From NCBI GenBank assembly GCA_030690945.1, contig JAUYFM010000067.1:30710-94709 (forward strand): a stretch of DNA of 64,000 nt, read 5' to 3'. Below are positions 28,594 through 39,200 of the stretch, one piece after another. The notes beneath the pieces were generated by a model. That model worked only from the letters and a program-made list of their open reading frames with translations. It was not told the origin of the DNA and searched no databases. Each line of letters starts with the position of its first letter. Position 1 is the stretch's first letter. A program made the translations under genes and the position numbers. Source of the DNA: Smithellaceae bacterium. GTDB lineage: Bacteria; Desulfobacterota; Syntrophia; Syntrophales; Smithellaceae.

Positions 28594-29160
28594 TTATTTA
28601 CCGCAGCATTTTTTATATTTTTTCCCGCTGCCACAAGGGCAGAGAGCGTTTCTGCTGATCATAGCTTTGTCATGCCTAATGGGTGTCTGCAAACTATTTG
28701 ATTCGGCGACGAAATCCATGCAAGCAATAGAGGGGAGGCGAAAAGTAAATACCGTTTTCCCTTCGAAGCAACTAATAGCAAAGTCACCAGGGCCGATGAT
28801 ATCCATTCCAATCAGTACATCCGCCCCATGAATATCTGCTTCCACGACTCGAAGACTAGGGATGCTAACTTTATTGGGAAGAACGATATTAACAAGATAA
28901 GCCGCTGTCCTGATAATCCCGCCGGCTGTATGGGTTTGCGCCATACCTATTGGTTGTAGCGAGCATTCTTCTACTATTCTTTTTGAAATGCATGTTGATG
29001 TTGCGCCGGTATCCCATATGGCCTGGCAAGCGCATTTTTTTGGATGGATGGTGTTTAAAGCCGGATCAAACGCCTGGGATACAACAGTATCTGTCCTAAG
29101 CACATTAGTTCGTCCGTTAAATTTTATCGTAAATGACGATGTACCTGGAAGGGCATTCAT
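28594..29160 (-). CDS. Retropepsin-like aspartic protease with C-terminal SEC-C motif
   Basis: A 188-residue protein. Residues about 45-130 form a retroviral-type aspartic protease domain with the catalytic motif AIWDTGATSTCIS (Asp50 region) and the flap/second strand DVLIGMDII near 117. Such domains act as homodimers, each giving one Asp. The last 20 residues are a SEC-C zinc-binding motif, LCPCGSGKKYKKCCG, as in SecA and many nucleic-acid or ribosome-linked proteins. There is no signal peptide, so it acts in the cytoplasm. It starts directly at the stop of the preceding DUF5678-like gene (no gap), so both are translated as a pair. The substrate is unknown; the gene lies in the island. Confidence 0.82.
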   Translation of the reverse strand: MNALPGTSSFTIKFNGRTNVLRTDTVVSQAFDPALNTIHPKKCACQAIWDTGATSTCISKRIVEECSLQPIGMAQTHTAGGIIRTAAYLVNIVLPNKVSIPSLRVVEADIHGADVLIGMDIIGPGDFAISCFEGKTVFTFRLPSIACMDFVAESNSLQTPIRHDKAMISRNALCPCGSGKKYKKCCGK

Positions 29161-29427
29161 TTAGGCAAATACTACCCGTGAATGGAAGTGGGCTGTATAA
29201 TCATTTTCGCCTGGCGAACAATATTGGACAAGGAACGTCCCAAGGTCATGATTTTTTGACGTTTCTGTTATGGCTTCAATATCAGATGAATATGCACCTA
29301 ACACCTGACCGTTTTTAATTACGATATACTGTCCGTTATATTTTTTAACAAACTCTTCCTGATGCGCGAGATAAAAATCAAAATCTTTTTCCAATACATT
29401 AAGTTTTACTTCTGCTTTTTGTCCCAT
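29161..29427 (-). CDS. Small DUF5678-like protein paired with the aspartic protease
   Basis: An 88-residue protein with the core EEFVKKYNGQYIVIKNGQVL then GAYSSDIEAITETSK, the DUF5678 pattern: a short helix, a two-stranded hairpin and a helix. The C-terminal 30 residues (PGENDYTAHFHSRVVFA) are beta-rich. AAGGAGG seven bases before the ATG gives a strong ribosome binding site, and the stop codon abuts the start of the protease gene. The tight pairing suggests it is a substrate, inhibitor or targeting partner of the protease. I know of no experimental function for this pair. Confidence 0.72.
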   Translation of the reverse strand: MGQKAEVKLNVLEKDFDFYLAHQEEFVKKYNGQYIVIKNGQVLGAYSSDIEAITETSKNHDLGTFLVQYCSPGENDYTAHFHSRVVFA

Positions 29428-29836
29428 GGCCTAGCCTCCTTTCCATGGTGGTGACTCTATGTAAACGCTTCTTTCCTGCCTGTCAAGTCCAAAATGCACA
29501 AGGGCAGGGGGTTTGAAAATTCATTTATTCCCGCCAATTTTATCCATCATGGCATTTACGTCTTCGCTTCTGTATTGAGAAAGAGTGGTTACTCAAATGC
29601 ATAATATCACTTGAATAATTTATGTGTCGTTATTTTATGTCTAGCATGGTGTTGTAGGAGTGACTTCCCGCGCACAAAGCACCAGGTACCGTGGAAATAT
29701 GGCAAATTGCACCTTGCGCAAAATTGCCAAGTCCAAAGCAACTGCGCGCCTTGGGCAATGCTCAACCTAGCGGATTATGGCGGGCATTAGTTTTTATCGA
29801 ATGCGCCTGCCTTTCTAATTATTGTCCATAATTTCG
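29428..29836. other. Non-coding region between DUF5678 gene and hsdM
   Basis: A gap of about 400 bases between divergent operons. On the minus strand 29521-29592 can be read as a stop-bounded 23-residue peptide (SQYRSEDVNAMMDKIGGNK at its end) with no start codon other than GTG; it may be a decayed gene tail. Otherwise nothing is recognised, except the hsdM promoter at its right end. Confidence 0.4.
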
Positions 29837-29865
29837 TTGACATCAAAGCGTCGCTTTCCTATAGT
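29837..29865 (+). promoter_or_regulatory. Near-consensus sigma-70 promoter for the hsd operon
   Basis: TTGACA and TATAGT are separated by exactly 17 bases, 50 bases before the hsdM ATG. It could drive the whole hsdM-to-hsdR operon. Confidence 0.78.
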
Positions 29866-29915
29866 GCTTCAATCTTAATCTGTAACCATATTACTAATGC
29901 GCCCAAGGAGAACTA

Positions 29916-31466
29916 ATGAACCATAACGGTAACAATATTGAATCCCGTCTGTGGGAAGCAGCGGATGAACTGCGGGCCAACTCCAAACTGAAATCTTCGG
30001 AATACTCCGTCCCGGTGCTGGGACTGGTCTTTCTGCGCTATGCCGACCACAAGTTCCAAGCTGCGGCAAAAGAATTAGAGGGCTCGGGTGGCGGAAGGCG
30101 TAAGATAGGACCTCCGGACTATCAGGCTAAAGGAGTGCTTTATCTACCCGAAGCGGCACGTTTCTCGGCGCTGATCCAATTACCCGAAGGGGCCAATATC
30201 GGCGCGGCCATCAACGATGCTATGCGCTCCATCGAGGCGGAGAACCCCGACCTCAAGGACGTACTGCCCAAGACCTACAACCGTTTCGAGAACTCCCTGC
30301 TCAAAGAACTGCTCAAGACCATGAACTCCGTCCCCATGGACATAGAAGGGGACGCCTTCGGCAAGATTTACGAATACTTCCTCGGCCACTTCGCCATGAG
30401 CGAGGGCCAGAAGGGCGGCGAGTTCTTTACCCCCACCGCCATGGTGCAGCTTCTTGTCGCCATCATTCAGCCATTCCATGGACGCATTTTTGACATTGCC
30501 TCCGGCTCCTGTGGCATGTTTGTGCAGAGTGCCCGTTTTGTCGCGGAACATAAAAAGAACCCCGGCGCTGAACTGAGCATTTACGGACAGGAAAAAGTGG
30601 CCGAGACAGTGAAGCTGGGTAAGATGAACCTGGCCGTGCATGGCCTGGCCGGTGACATCCGCCAGGGCAACGCTTATTACGAAGACCTGCATAAATCCAC
30701 CGGCAAATTCGATTTTGTTATGGCCAATCCGCCCTTCAACGTGGACCGGGTGGACAAGGATAGACTCAAGGATGACCCGCGCTTTCCCTTCGGCCTGCCC
30801 CGCGCCGACAACGCCAACTACCTCTGGATTCAGCTTTTCTACAGTTCACTAAATGAAACTGGGCGTGCCGGGTTTGTCATGGCCAACTCTGCTGCCGACG
30901 CTCGCGGTTCGGAACTGGACATCCGCAAGCAGATTATCGAAGCCCACGCCGTGGATGTGATGGTGGCCGTCGGTCCCAACTTCTTCTACACTGTAACCCT
31001 GCCCTGCACCCTCTGGTTCTTCGACCGGGGCAAGCGCCACACCGCCCGCGCCGATCAGGTGCTCTTCATCGACGCCCGCCACCTCTATCGTCAAATCGAC
31101 CGCGCCCACCGTGATTGGACCCCGGCACAGATCGAGTTTCTGGCCAATATCGCCAGACTCTATCGCGGAGAGGAACCGGAAAACCTGCACGACAGCGCCG
31201 CCCTGTTGGCCGAACACTTCCCCGATGGCCGATATGCCAATGTGGCGGGTCTGTGCAAGGTGGCGACGCTTGCCGAGATTGAAGCCCAGGGATGGAGCCT
31301 CAACCCAGGCCGCTATGTGGGTGTCACCGCCCGTGTCGAGGATGACTTCGACTTCAAGGTACGGTTGGAGGAGCAGAACGAGGAACTGGAAACCCTCAAC
31401 GCCGAAGCGCGGGAACTGGAAGAGCGGATCGCGGAGAATGTGGTCAAGTTGCTGGAGGGGGAATGA
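29916..31466 (+). CDS. hsdM: Type I restriction-modification system, DNA methyltransferase subunit
   Basis: A 516-residue N6-adenine methyltransferase that pairs with HsdS to methylate the host's recognition sites. The N-terminal HsdM helical domain (about 5-130) includes [19 protein letters not shown]. The SAM-binding motif I is FDIASGSCG (192-200), and the catalytic motif IV is NPPF (271-274). The C-terminal part is a coiled coil ([20 protein letters not shown]) that contacts HsdS. AAGGAG six bases before the ATG sets the start. Its stop codon overlaps the hsdS start by four bases (ATGA at 31463). It is the first gene of a seven-member operon. Confidence 0.95.
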   Translation: MNHNGNNIESRLWEAADELRANSKLKSSEYSVPVLGLVFLRYADHKFQAAAKELEGSGGGRRKIGPPDYQAKGVLYLPEAARFSALIQLPEGANIGAAINDAMRSIEAENPDLKDVLPKTYNRFENSLLKELLKTMNSVPMDIEGDAFGKIYEYFLGHFAMSEGQKGGEFFTPTAMVQLLVAIIQPFHGRIFDIASGSCGMFVQSARFVAEHKKNPGAELSIYGQEKVAETVKLGKMNLAVHGLAGDIRQGNAYYEDLHKSTGKFDFVMANPPFNVDRVDKDRLKDDPRFPFGLPRADNANYLWIQLFYSSLNETGRAGFVMANSAADARGSELDIRKQIIEAHAVDVMVAVGPNFFYTVTLPCTLWFFDRGKRHTARADQVLFIDARHLYRQIDRAHRDWTPAQIEFLANIARLYRGEEPENLHDSAALLAEHFPDGRYANVAGLCKVATLAEIEAQGWSLNPGRYVGVTARVEDDFDFKVRLEEQNEELETLNAEARELEERIAENVVKLLEGE

Positions 31467-32722
31467 TAGCTGAATGGAATGAAATAACATTTGGCCAGCT
31501 TTGCACGCTTCGCGCTGGCTCGGCTTTCAAGATTCAATATCAAGGCCGACCGGCAGGTGACTTCCCTTTCATCAAAGTCAGCGACATGAATCTCGCTGGA
31601 AACGAAATTTGCGTTCGTGAATCCAATCATTGGATAGACGAAGTGGTACGCGCTGAAATTAAGGCCAAACCTTTTCCCGAAGGAACAACAGTATTTGCGA
31701 AAATCGGCGAAGCACTAAAGCAAAACAGGGTCCGCTTTCTGGCCCGTGACACGATCATTGACAACAACATGATGGGCGCGATCCCGAATCGTGATGTTGT
31801 TGATGCCAGATTTTTGTACTACAGACTTTCAGAATTCGACTTTGCAGCCACATCGACCGGCACGGCTTTGCCATATCTCACGGTTAGTACGCTCGCAGCG
31901 TCCCGATTCCGTATTCCCCTACTCCCCACGCAGCGGAAAATCGCGACAATACTCTCGGCCTACGATGACCTGATCGAGAACAACCTGCGGCGGATCAAGA
32001 TACTGGAGGAGATGGCGCAGAACCTCTACCGCGAGTGGTTCGTCAAGTTCCGCTTCCCCGGCCACCAGAACGCCCATTTTACAAATTCCCCTCTTGGCAG
32101 GATTCCAGAGGCGTGGAAGGTGGTGAAGATACCCGCGGCGGTGCAGGTCCGACCGAAGCTGCCTGTGTCCAAGCACGAACGAGTGGCTTTTGTTCCGATG
32201 GGTAGCCTCTCCGAAACTTCGATGCTTATTGGTGACGTTGAATACCGTTCAAATGCCACCGGAGCACGTTTCCAAAATGGCGATACCCTCTTCGCACGAA
32301 TCACACCCTGTCTGGAGAATGGCAAAACAGGGTTTATTCAGTTCTTGCCAACCGATGACACCGTCGCCTGTGGCTCGACGGAGTTCATTGTCCTTCGTTC
32401 CAAAACGGTATGCCCGGAATACGTCTATCTGATGGCCCGCAGTGATCTATTCCGTGACAACGCCATAAAGAGTATGTCCGGCGCTACAGGTCGCCAGCGC
32501 GTCCGCGAAGAATGCTTTGATCAATTTCTCTTGGCACAACCTCCTGACGCGATCCTCGAACGTTTCCAGATGGCCACGCGCCCTCAATTCGAGATGATTC
32601 ATTCATTGAACCACCGAAATCAGACCCTCCACCGCACCCGCGACCTGCTGCTGCCCCGGCTCATTTCCGGCGAGGTGGATGTATCAGATCTGAACATTAC
32701 GATTCCCGAGGAGACAGTATGA
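31463..32722 (+). CDS. hsdS: Type I restriction-modification specificity subunit
   Basis: A 419-residue DNA-recognition subunit with two target recognition domains (about 1-165 and 205-385), each followed by a conserved helix. The first spacer helix starts at [20 protein letters not shown] then [18 protein letters not shown], typical of HsdS central repeats; the second ends with [20 protein letters not shown]. The two domains read the two halves of a bipartite asymmetric DNA site, which cannot be deduced from sequence. The gene overlaps hsdM by 4 bases and the next gene by 4 bases (ATGA at 32719), giving translational coupling on both sides. Confidence 0.93.
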   Translation: MIAEWNEITFGQLCTLRAGSAFKIQYQGRPAGDFPFIKVSDMNLAGNEICVRESNHWIDEVVRAEIKAKPFPEGTTVFAKIGEALKQNRVRFLARDTIIDNNMMGAIPNRDVVDARFLYYRLSEFDFAATSTGTALPYLTVSTLAASRFRIPLLPTQRKIATILSAYDDLIENNLRRIKILEEMAQNLYREWFVKFRFPGHQNAHFTNSPLGRIPEAWKVVKIPAAVQVRPKLPVSKHERVAFVPMGSLSETSMLIGDVEYRSNATGARFQNGDTLFARITPCLENGKTGFIQFLPTDDTVACGSTEFIVLRSKTVCPEYVYLMARSDLFRDNAIKSMSGATGRQRVREECFDQFLLAQPPDAILERFQMATRPQFEMIHSLNHRNQTLHRTRDLLLPRLISGEVDVSDLNITIPEETV

Positions 32723-33432
32723 GCCAGATATTCAATATGTACTGTGACGAATCCTGTCATCTAGAAAACGACCGGCAAAAGGCGATGGTGCTGGGTGCCG
32801 TCTGGTGTCCGCTGGAAAAAACACGGGAGATAGCGATCCGGTTGCGGGAAATAAAGTCGAAACATGGTATGCCGATCCCTTTCGAGGTGAAGTGGACCAA
32901 GGTTTCTCCGGCTAAAAAGGATTTATACCTCGATCTCATCGACTATTTTTTCGATGACGACGATCTCCATTTTCGGGCGCTGATCGTGCCCGAAAAGGAT
33001 AAGTTGAATCATAATTCCTTTCCAGGACAAGACCACGACACTTGGTATTACAAGATGTATTTTGACATGATCAAGGTCATTCTTCGACCAGATGCCCACT
33101 ATCGAATCTATCTGGACATTAAGGATACGAGAGGCGCTGCTAAAGTAGTCAAGTTGCATGAAGTATTATGCAACAATATGTATGACTTTTCCCGCGAAGT
33201 AATCGAACAATTACAGTTGGTCCATTCCCATGAAATCGAGCAGTTGCAACTTGCCGACCTCTTGATTGGCGCAATCAGTTACTTGAATAGGGGTTTAGAA
33301 GGAAATGCCGGGAAAATGGCTATCATCCAACGAATGATAAAGCGTTCGGGATACTCTCTTACCAAGACGACTCTTTTAAAAGAAGAAAAGATTAATCTCT
33401 TTCGCTGGCACGCAACGGAGGTTCAAGGATGA
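32719..33432 (+). CDS. DUF3800 protein inside the hsd operon
   Basis: A 237-residue DUF3800 family protein. The N-terminal strand [14 protein letters not shown] has the family's Asp10-Glu11, a second Asp-rich strand IYLDIKDTRG follows near residue 135, and the C-terminal HEIEQLQLADLLIGAISYLN is the family's most conserved stretch. The fold is predicted to be RNase H-like, with these acidic residues binding metal, so a nuclease role is plausible but unproven. DUF3800 genes are often seen in restriction or phage-defence islands. Start and stop each overlap the neighbours by 4 bases (ATGA at 32719 and 33429), so it is translated in step with hsdS. Confidence 0.85.
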   Translation: MSQIFNMYCDESCHLENDRQKAMVLGAVWCPLEKTREIAIRLREIKSKHGMPIPFEVKWTKVSPAKKDLYLDLIDYFFDDDDLHFRALIVPEKDKLNHNSFPGQDHDTWYYKMYFDMIKVILRPDAHYRIYLDIKDTRGAAKVVKLHEVLCNNMYDFSREVIEQLQLVHSHEIEQLQLADLLIGAISYLNRGLEGNAGKMAIIQRMIKRSGYSLTKTTLLKEEKINLFRWHATEVQG

Positions 33433-33923
33433 GTGTAACCCCCGATTGGATACCCCCGTTGGTTCTGTTTGAGGATTTTAAGGGGAACTGGGATGCTTAC
33501 CTGAATGCTATCTATACATACTTTAAAAAGGATTTCGTGGATAGTAAGCCTGTATTCCAAGGACGACGGCTCGGATTAAAACGGTTTCCGCTGTCCCAGG
33601 GGAAGGAAGCTATATTCTGGCACATGATTCAGGAGGGCACAGTTGAAGAAGATCGTATTCCGGATTTGCGACGCTGCGAACGGATACGCTGGCCAAGGCC
33701 CATTATCGAGCATGATAAAGACCACGCGGTGAAGTGGTGGCGGAATCGACGTGGAAGGGAAGAACGCATCTGTCTGTGGCTTCAAGAAGAAAACTACCTG
33801 GTTATACTGGCGGATCGCGGAGATTATATCCTACCTTGGACCGCCTACCTGGTTGAGAAACCAAACAGGCAACGCAAGCTACAAAAAGAATATGAGGCTT
33901 ATTGGCAGAATAAAGGTCATTAA
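33429..33923 (+). CDS. Unrecognised 164-residue partner of DUF3800, possible BECR-fold RNase
   Basis: The 164-residue protein has no motif I can name with certainty. Its N-terminal half reads WDAYLNAIYTYFKKDFVDSK and GKEAIFWHMIQEG; the middle has paired positive residues (RRCERIRWPRPIIEH). The last part, LVILADRGDYILPWTAYLVE then a basic helix NRQRKLQKEYEAYW, has the strand-rich ending with a His/Arg-rich centre seen in phage Barnase-EndoU-ColicinE5-RelE (BECR) type RNases. That assignment is inference from pattern only. The gene overlaps DUF3800 by 4 bases, so the two proteins probably work together, for example as effector and partner. Confidence 0.6.
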   Translation: MSVTPDWIPPLVLFEDFKGNWDAYLNAIYTYFKKDFVDSKPVFQGRRLGLKRFPLSQGKEAIFWHMIQEGTVEEDRIPDLRRCERIRWPRPIIEHDKDHAVKWWRNRRGREERICLWLQEENYLVILADRGDYILPWTAYLVEKPNRQRKLQKEYEAYWQNKGH

Positions 33924-33929
33924 ACGGCT

Positions 33930-33971
33930 GAAGCCGCCCCCAAAGAGAGAGACGGCTTCGTTACTCCTTTT
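33930..33971 (+). terminator. Weak hairpin after the 164-residue gene
   Basis: GAAGCCG and CGGCTTC enclose a 16-base loop, followed by GTTACTCCTTTT. It could attenuate transcription into the downstream DUF262 and hsdR genes rather than stop it. Confidence 0.35.
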
Positions 33972-34034
33972 ACACATGGTAAATGAGCTGTGTTAAATTT
34001 AATGGATATGGGAAATAATGTCAAGGGGATTTTT

Positions 34035-34121
34035 ATGGGGGCGAGATTGTCAGATTACAGCAAAGACATCCTGATCAAGCATCTGGCCATCGCTATCCAA
34101 AAGGAGAATAGTAAAGCATGA
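34035..34121 (+). CDS. 28-codon micro-ORF coupled to the DUF262 gene
   Basis: An ATG with AAGGGGA six bases upstream opens a 28-residue frame (MGARLSDYSKDILIKHLAI at its start) that ends in TGA overlapping the next ATG by four bases (ATGA at 34118-34121), the same junction found at the other genes of the operon. The peptide would be amphipathic and basic. It could be a true small protein or a translated leader that couples expression of the downstream gene. The junction and ribosome binding site support translation; no homology is claimed. Confidence 0.45.
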   Translation: MGARLSDYSKDILIKHLAIAIQKENSKA

Positions 34122-36232
34122 AAGCCACTGAAGCTAAGTTTTTGGATTTTATCAAGAAGTCACCGCAATTTGTCATACCTATCTACCAGCGCACCTATTC
34201 ATGGACTGAGAGGGAGTGCCGGCAACTCTGGGATGATATTCTGCGCACGGGTAGCAACGATAATGTTTCGGCCCATTTTGTTGGCTCCATCGTGTATATC
34301 GAGAAGGGACTGTACCAAGTGACAAGTCAGTCGCCTCTTTTAGTCATCGACGGCCAGCAACGTCTGACCACGATGGCGATTTTGATTGCCGCAGTGGCCA
34401 AGGCGCTGGAGAAACTTTCCGAAGACAAGCGGGAACCGGTAGACGGTTTTTCACCACGTAAACTTCGTAATTACTACCTTATCAACCCGGAAGAAGAAGG
34501 AGATCGGCATTACAAACTCATCCTATCTCAGACCGACCGCGACTCGCTTATTGCCGTTGTCGCAGGAAACGAGCGGCCCAAAGAATATTCCCGGCGCGTT
34601 GCGGAGAACCATGAATTCTTCAAAGCCTGGATTGACGGCTGTAAAGGCGACCTGACTGCACTATGCAAAGGTATCGCTAAACTGATGGTTGTGGACATCT
34701 CACTGAACCGAGACCAGGACAATCCGCAGTTGATCTTTGAGAGTATGAATTCCACAGGTCGAGAGCTGACCCAGGCCGACTTAATTCGTAACTTCATTCT
34801 GATGGGGCTTGAACCGGAACTACAAACCCGTCTTTATGAGAACTACTGGCGGCCCATGGAACTGGATTTTGGGCAGGAGGCTTACGGCACCCACTTCGAC
34901 AGCTTCATGCGCCATTATTTAACGGTTAAGACCGGTGATATTCCAAGATTGGACGCGGTGTACGATGCCTTCAAGGCTCACGCCCGTTCCCCCAAAGTGG
35001 CGGAGGCAGGGGTGGAAGCATCGGTGGCCGACATTCGATCATTTTCTCGCTATTTTTGCGCCATGGCGCTGGGAGCCGAACCCGATCACGAGCTGAAATT
35101 CGCCTTCAATGACCTGCGCGAGCTGAAGGTGGACGTGGCCTATCCCTTCTTGTTGGAGCTTTATCACGATTATACTGTAGACATGTTATCAAAACAGGAT
35201 TTTGCGGCGGCAGTGCGGTTGATTGAGGCGTATGTCTTCCGACGGGCCATCTGCAATATCCCTACCAACTCGTTAAACAAGACCTTTGCGACCTTCACAA
35301 AGGCTCTGAAAAAAGATCGCTATCTGGAAAGCATACAGGCCCATCTGCTACTTCTACCGTCGTATCGCCGTTTCCCGAATGACGAGGAATTCAAGCGGGA
35401 GTCGCAGGTGCGAGATCTTTATAATTTCAGGAGCCGTAGCTACTGGCTGAGGCGGATGGAAAATCACGGGCGAAAGGAGCGCGTGGAGGTGGCCGAATAT
35501 ACCATTGAGCATATACTTCCGCAGAACGAGAACCTGTCCAAAGCGTGGAAGGAAGCTCTGGGATCGGAGTGGGAGCGTATCCGTGACACTTGGCTCCATA
35601 CCCTCGGCAACCTGACTCTGACCGGTTATAACTCAGAGTACAGTGACCGGGCTTTTGTCGAGAAACGCGATATGCCCGGAGGCTTTAAGGAAAGCCCGCT
35701 CAGACTGAATCAAGGTCTTGGTCATCTTGAGCAGTGGAATGAAGAAACGATCAAGTCTCGCGCCCAACGCTTGAGCGAGGCGGCAGTGGCAGTCTGGAGT
35801 GCTCCTCAACTGTCCGCCGATGTACTAACCGCCTATCAGCCGCGAACGGAATCAACCACGGGTTATTCGCAAGAGGATCATCCGCATCTTCTCAGTGGTG
35901 TGGGACGAGAATTATTCGAGGCTTTTCGCAAGGAAGTGTTGGTACTCGATCCCGTAGTCAGTGAGGAATTTCTCAAACTCTATGTGGCCTACAAGGCCGA
36001 GACTAACTTTGTCGACGTGGTCCCGCAGTCCAAGCGGCTGCGCCTTTCGCTGAATATGCCATTTGCCGATATTACCGATCCTCGTGGAATGTGCAAAGAC
36101 GTTACCGGCATTGGCCGCTGGGGCAATGGCGATGTGGAAGTGGGCTTCGCCTCGTTGGAAGAACTACCTTATATTATGGGACTGGTCCGCCAGTCCTTCG
36201 AGCGACAGATGGGTAACGGGAGCGAACAATGA
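34118..36232 (+). CDS. DUF262/DUF1524 (GmrSD-like) protein with C-terminal DUF5655
   Basis: A 704-residue protein. The N-terminal DUF262 domain has FVIPIYQRTYSW and the ParB-like motif DGQQRLTT (78-85), and the C-terminal DUF1524 domain has the HNH-type core EHILPQ (His465) and WLHTLGNLTLTGYNS. After about residue 590 a DUF5655-like domain follows (LFEAFRKEVLVLDPVVSEEF, then VGFASLEELPYIMGLVRQSF). GmrSD-type enzymes are type IV restriction systems that cut glucosylated hydroxymethylcytosine DNA in an NTP-dependent way; BrxU and others share the layout. Located between hsdS and hsdR, it would add defence against modified phage DNA. It overlaps hsdR by 4 bases. Confidence 0.88.
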   Translation: MKATEAKFLDFIKKSPQFVIPIYQRTYSWTERECRQLWDDILRTGSNDNVSAHFVGSIVYIEKGLYQVTSQSPLLVIDGQQRLTTMAILIAAVAKALEKLSEDKREPVDGFSPRKLRNYYLINPEEEGDRHYKLILSQTDRDSLIAVVAGNERPKEYSRRVAENHEFFKAWIDGCKGDLTALCKGIAKLMVVDISLNRDQDNPQLIFESMNSTGRELTQADLIRNFILMGLEPELQTRLYENYWRPMELDFGQEAYGTHFDSFMRHYLTVKTGDIPRLDAVYDAFKAHARSPKVAEAGVEASVADIRSFSRYFCAMALGAEPDHELKFAFNDLRELKVDVAYPFLLELYHDYTVDMLSKQDFAAAVRLIEAYVFRRAICNIPTNSLNKTFATFTKALKKDRYLESIQAHLLLLPSYRRFPNDEEFKRESQVRDLYNFRSRSYWLRRMENHGRKERVEVAEYTIEHILPQNENLSKAWKEALGSEWERIRDTWLHTLGNLTLTGYNSEYSDRAFVEKRDMPGGFKESPLRLNQGLGHLEQWNEETIKSRAQRLSEAAVAVWSAPQLSADVLTAYQPRTESTTGYSQEDHPHLLSGVGRELFEAFRKEVLVLDPVVSEEFLKLYVAYKAETNFVDVVPQSKRLRLSLNMPFADITDPRGMCKDVTGIGRWGNGDVEVGFASLEELPYIMGLVRQSFERQMGNGSEQ

Positions 36233-39200
36233 CCCCCAAAGGCTATACTGAAGACACCCTGATTGAACAACCGGCCATCGCCCTGCTGGCGGAGTTGGGC
36301 TGGGAGACTTTCAACGCCTACAGTGAGTTCGATAATGGTACCAGCCCTCTTGGCCGGGAAACCAAGGCCGAGGTGGTGCTGAAAACCCGCCTGCGTGAGG
36401 TATTGCTGCGGCTCAATCCGGAGGTATCCGTCGATTCTATCCATCAGGCCATTGAAGAACTGACACGTGACCGCTCGCGGATGAGTTCGGTGGCCGCAAA
36501 TCGGGAAATCTATCATCTACTCAAAAACGGTGTGCGCATTCCCGTACCCGATCCCGAAGGCGACGGGGAAACGGTGGAAGTGGTGCGGGTGATTGACTGG
36601 GACAATCCAGCCAATAATGACTTTCTAATCTGCTCTCAGTTCTGGATTACAGGCGAAATGCACACCCGCCGCACCGACCTGATTGGATTCGTCAATGGTT
36701 TACCTCTGCTGTTCATCGAACTGAAAGCTGCCCACCGACGCCTGGAGACCGCCTTCACTGGCAACCTGCGGGACTATAAAGACACCGTGCCGCACCTTTT
36801 CTGGCCCAACGCCCTGATTATCCTTTCCAATGGTAGCCAGAGCCGCGTGGGCAGTGTTACCGCTGGCTGGGAGCACTTCGCCGAGTGGAAGAAGATAGGT
36901 AGCGAAGACGAGACAGGGCGGGTGTCTTTAGAAACCATGCTGCGTGGTATTTGCGACCGGGCGCGGCTGTTGGACCTGGTGGAGAACTTCTGCCTATATC
37001 AGGAAGTGCCGGGCGGGCTGATCAAACTGACGGCTAAGAATCATCAGTACCTTGGAGTCAATAACGCGCTCACGGCTTTGGCCGACATCCGGCAAAGGGA
37101 CGGCAAGCTCGGTGTTTTCTGGCACACTCAGGGCAGCGGCAAAAGCGTTTCAATGATTTTCTTTGCCCAGAAGGTTCTGCGAAAGTTGCCGGGCAACTGG
37201 ACTTTTGTGGTGGTTACCGACCGGCAGGAACTCGATGGACAGATATACAAGAACTTTGCCTCGGCAGGAGTCGTGACCGAGGGACGCGCCCAAGCGGAAA
37301 GCAGCAAGCACCTGAGGCAGTTGCTCACCGAGGATCATCGCTACATATTTACCTTGATCCATAAGTTCCGGATACCGGAGGAGGTCTCCACACGTAACGA
37401 CATAATCGTTATCACCGATGAAGCGCACCGCACCCAGTACGACACACTAGCGCTGAACATGCGCACGGCCCTCCCCAACGCCTCTTTCCTAGCCTTTACC
37501 GGCACGCCGCTTATCGTCAGTGAGGAGAAGACCCGACAGGTCTTTGGTGATTACATCAGCGTTTATGACTTCCAACAGTCGGTGGACGACGGTTCGACAG
37601 TGCGGCTCTATTATGAGAACCGCATCCCGGAGCTGCAACTGGTCAATGAGAACCTCAACGAGGACATGGAAAGGTTATTGGAAGAAGCGGAACTGGACGA
37701 GACACAGGAGAAGAAACTGGAGCGGGATTTCGCCCGCGAATACCACCTGATCACCCGCGAGGACCGCCTGGAGGCAGTGGCGAAAGACTTGGTGGCGCAT
37801 TTTACCGGACGAGGCTTCCAGGGCAAGGCCATGATGATCTGCATCGACAAGGCCACGGCCGTTCGTATGTATAACAAAGTTAAGAAACACTGGGGGGAGA
37901 AGATCATTGCTTTGCAGGCAGAATTGGACAAGGCAGACGACAACGCGCGGCGAGAAATCGAAGAACGCATTGCCAGAATGAAGGAAACAGATATGGCGGT
38001 GGTAGTCTCTCAGGGGCAAAACGAAATTGCCGAAATGAGAGAGAAAGGACTGGACATCCGCCCGCATCGCAAGCGCATGGTCGAGGAAGATTTGGAGACA
38101 AAATTCAAGAATCCAGACGACCCCTTCCGGTTGGTCTTTGTCTGCGCCATGTGGATGACTGGTTTCGATGTTCCGAGTTGTTCGACTCTTTATCTTGATA
38201 AACCGATGCGCAATCATACCTTGATGCAAACCATTGCCCGGTGCAACCGCGTTTATCCCGGCAAGGTAAGCGGTCTGATAGTGGATTATGCCGGGGTATT
38301 TCGTAATCTGGAGAAGGCGCTGGCTATTTACGGCGCTGGTCGCGGTGGTGACAAGCCTGTAGAAGATAAGGCCGCTCTGGTGGCGGCGCTGAGACAGGCC
38401 CTGGGAGAAACAAAAAGCCTGTGTCAGGAACGAGGAGTGAACCTTACTGCTATTCAGACAGCGGAAGGATTTGCCCGTGTCGGTCTGCTTGATGATGCCG
38501 TGGAGGCGCTGGTGGGGACGGAGGAGATTAAGCTCCGCTATCTTGATCTGGCCAACACTGTGCAGCGGCTCTATAAGGCCGTGCTTCCCGACCCGGCAGC
38601 ACGGGAATTTGCTGTCGAGGTGATACCCGTACACGTTATCGCCGAGAAAATACGCGCACTGATACCACCGGCAGACATCTCTTTGGTCATTCAGCAGGTG
38701 GAAGGATTGCTCGACCGCTCTATCGCCACGGAAGGATACGTTATCCGAGAGTTAAGCCCGCCTTTTGGCGATGAACATTGGATAGACCTGAGCAATATTG
38801 ATTTTGAGAAGCTCGCCGAGAAATTCAAGATAAGCCGCAAACGCACCATCAACGAGAAACTAAAGGGTCAGGTGGCACAGAAACTCATGGCCATGGTGCG
38901 ACTCAACCGCACACGAATGGATTATCTGGAGCGCTTCCAGGCGATGATCGACGCCTATAATGCGGGCAGCCTCAATGCAGAGGAGTTTTTCCAGCAATTG
39001 GTGGCTTTTGCCCAAAGCCTGAATGACGAAGAAAAGCGGGCTATGGGCGAACAATTAGATGAAGAAGAACTGGCGCTCTTTGATCTTTTAACCAAGCCGC
39101 AGATTGAAATGAGCAAGGCAGACCGGGAGAAAGTCAAAGCCACAGCCAGACAATTATTGACCACACTCAAAGCGGAGAAACTGGTGCTCGATTGGCGTAA

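Noticed and set aside
28431..28634. A 67-codon open frame on - at the island's left end
   Set aside because: It starts inside the SEC-C gene in another frame and reads through the terminator hairpin; only its last part might be a decayed gene tail.
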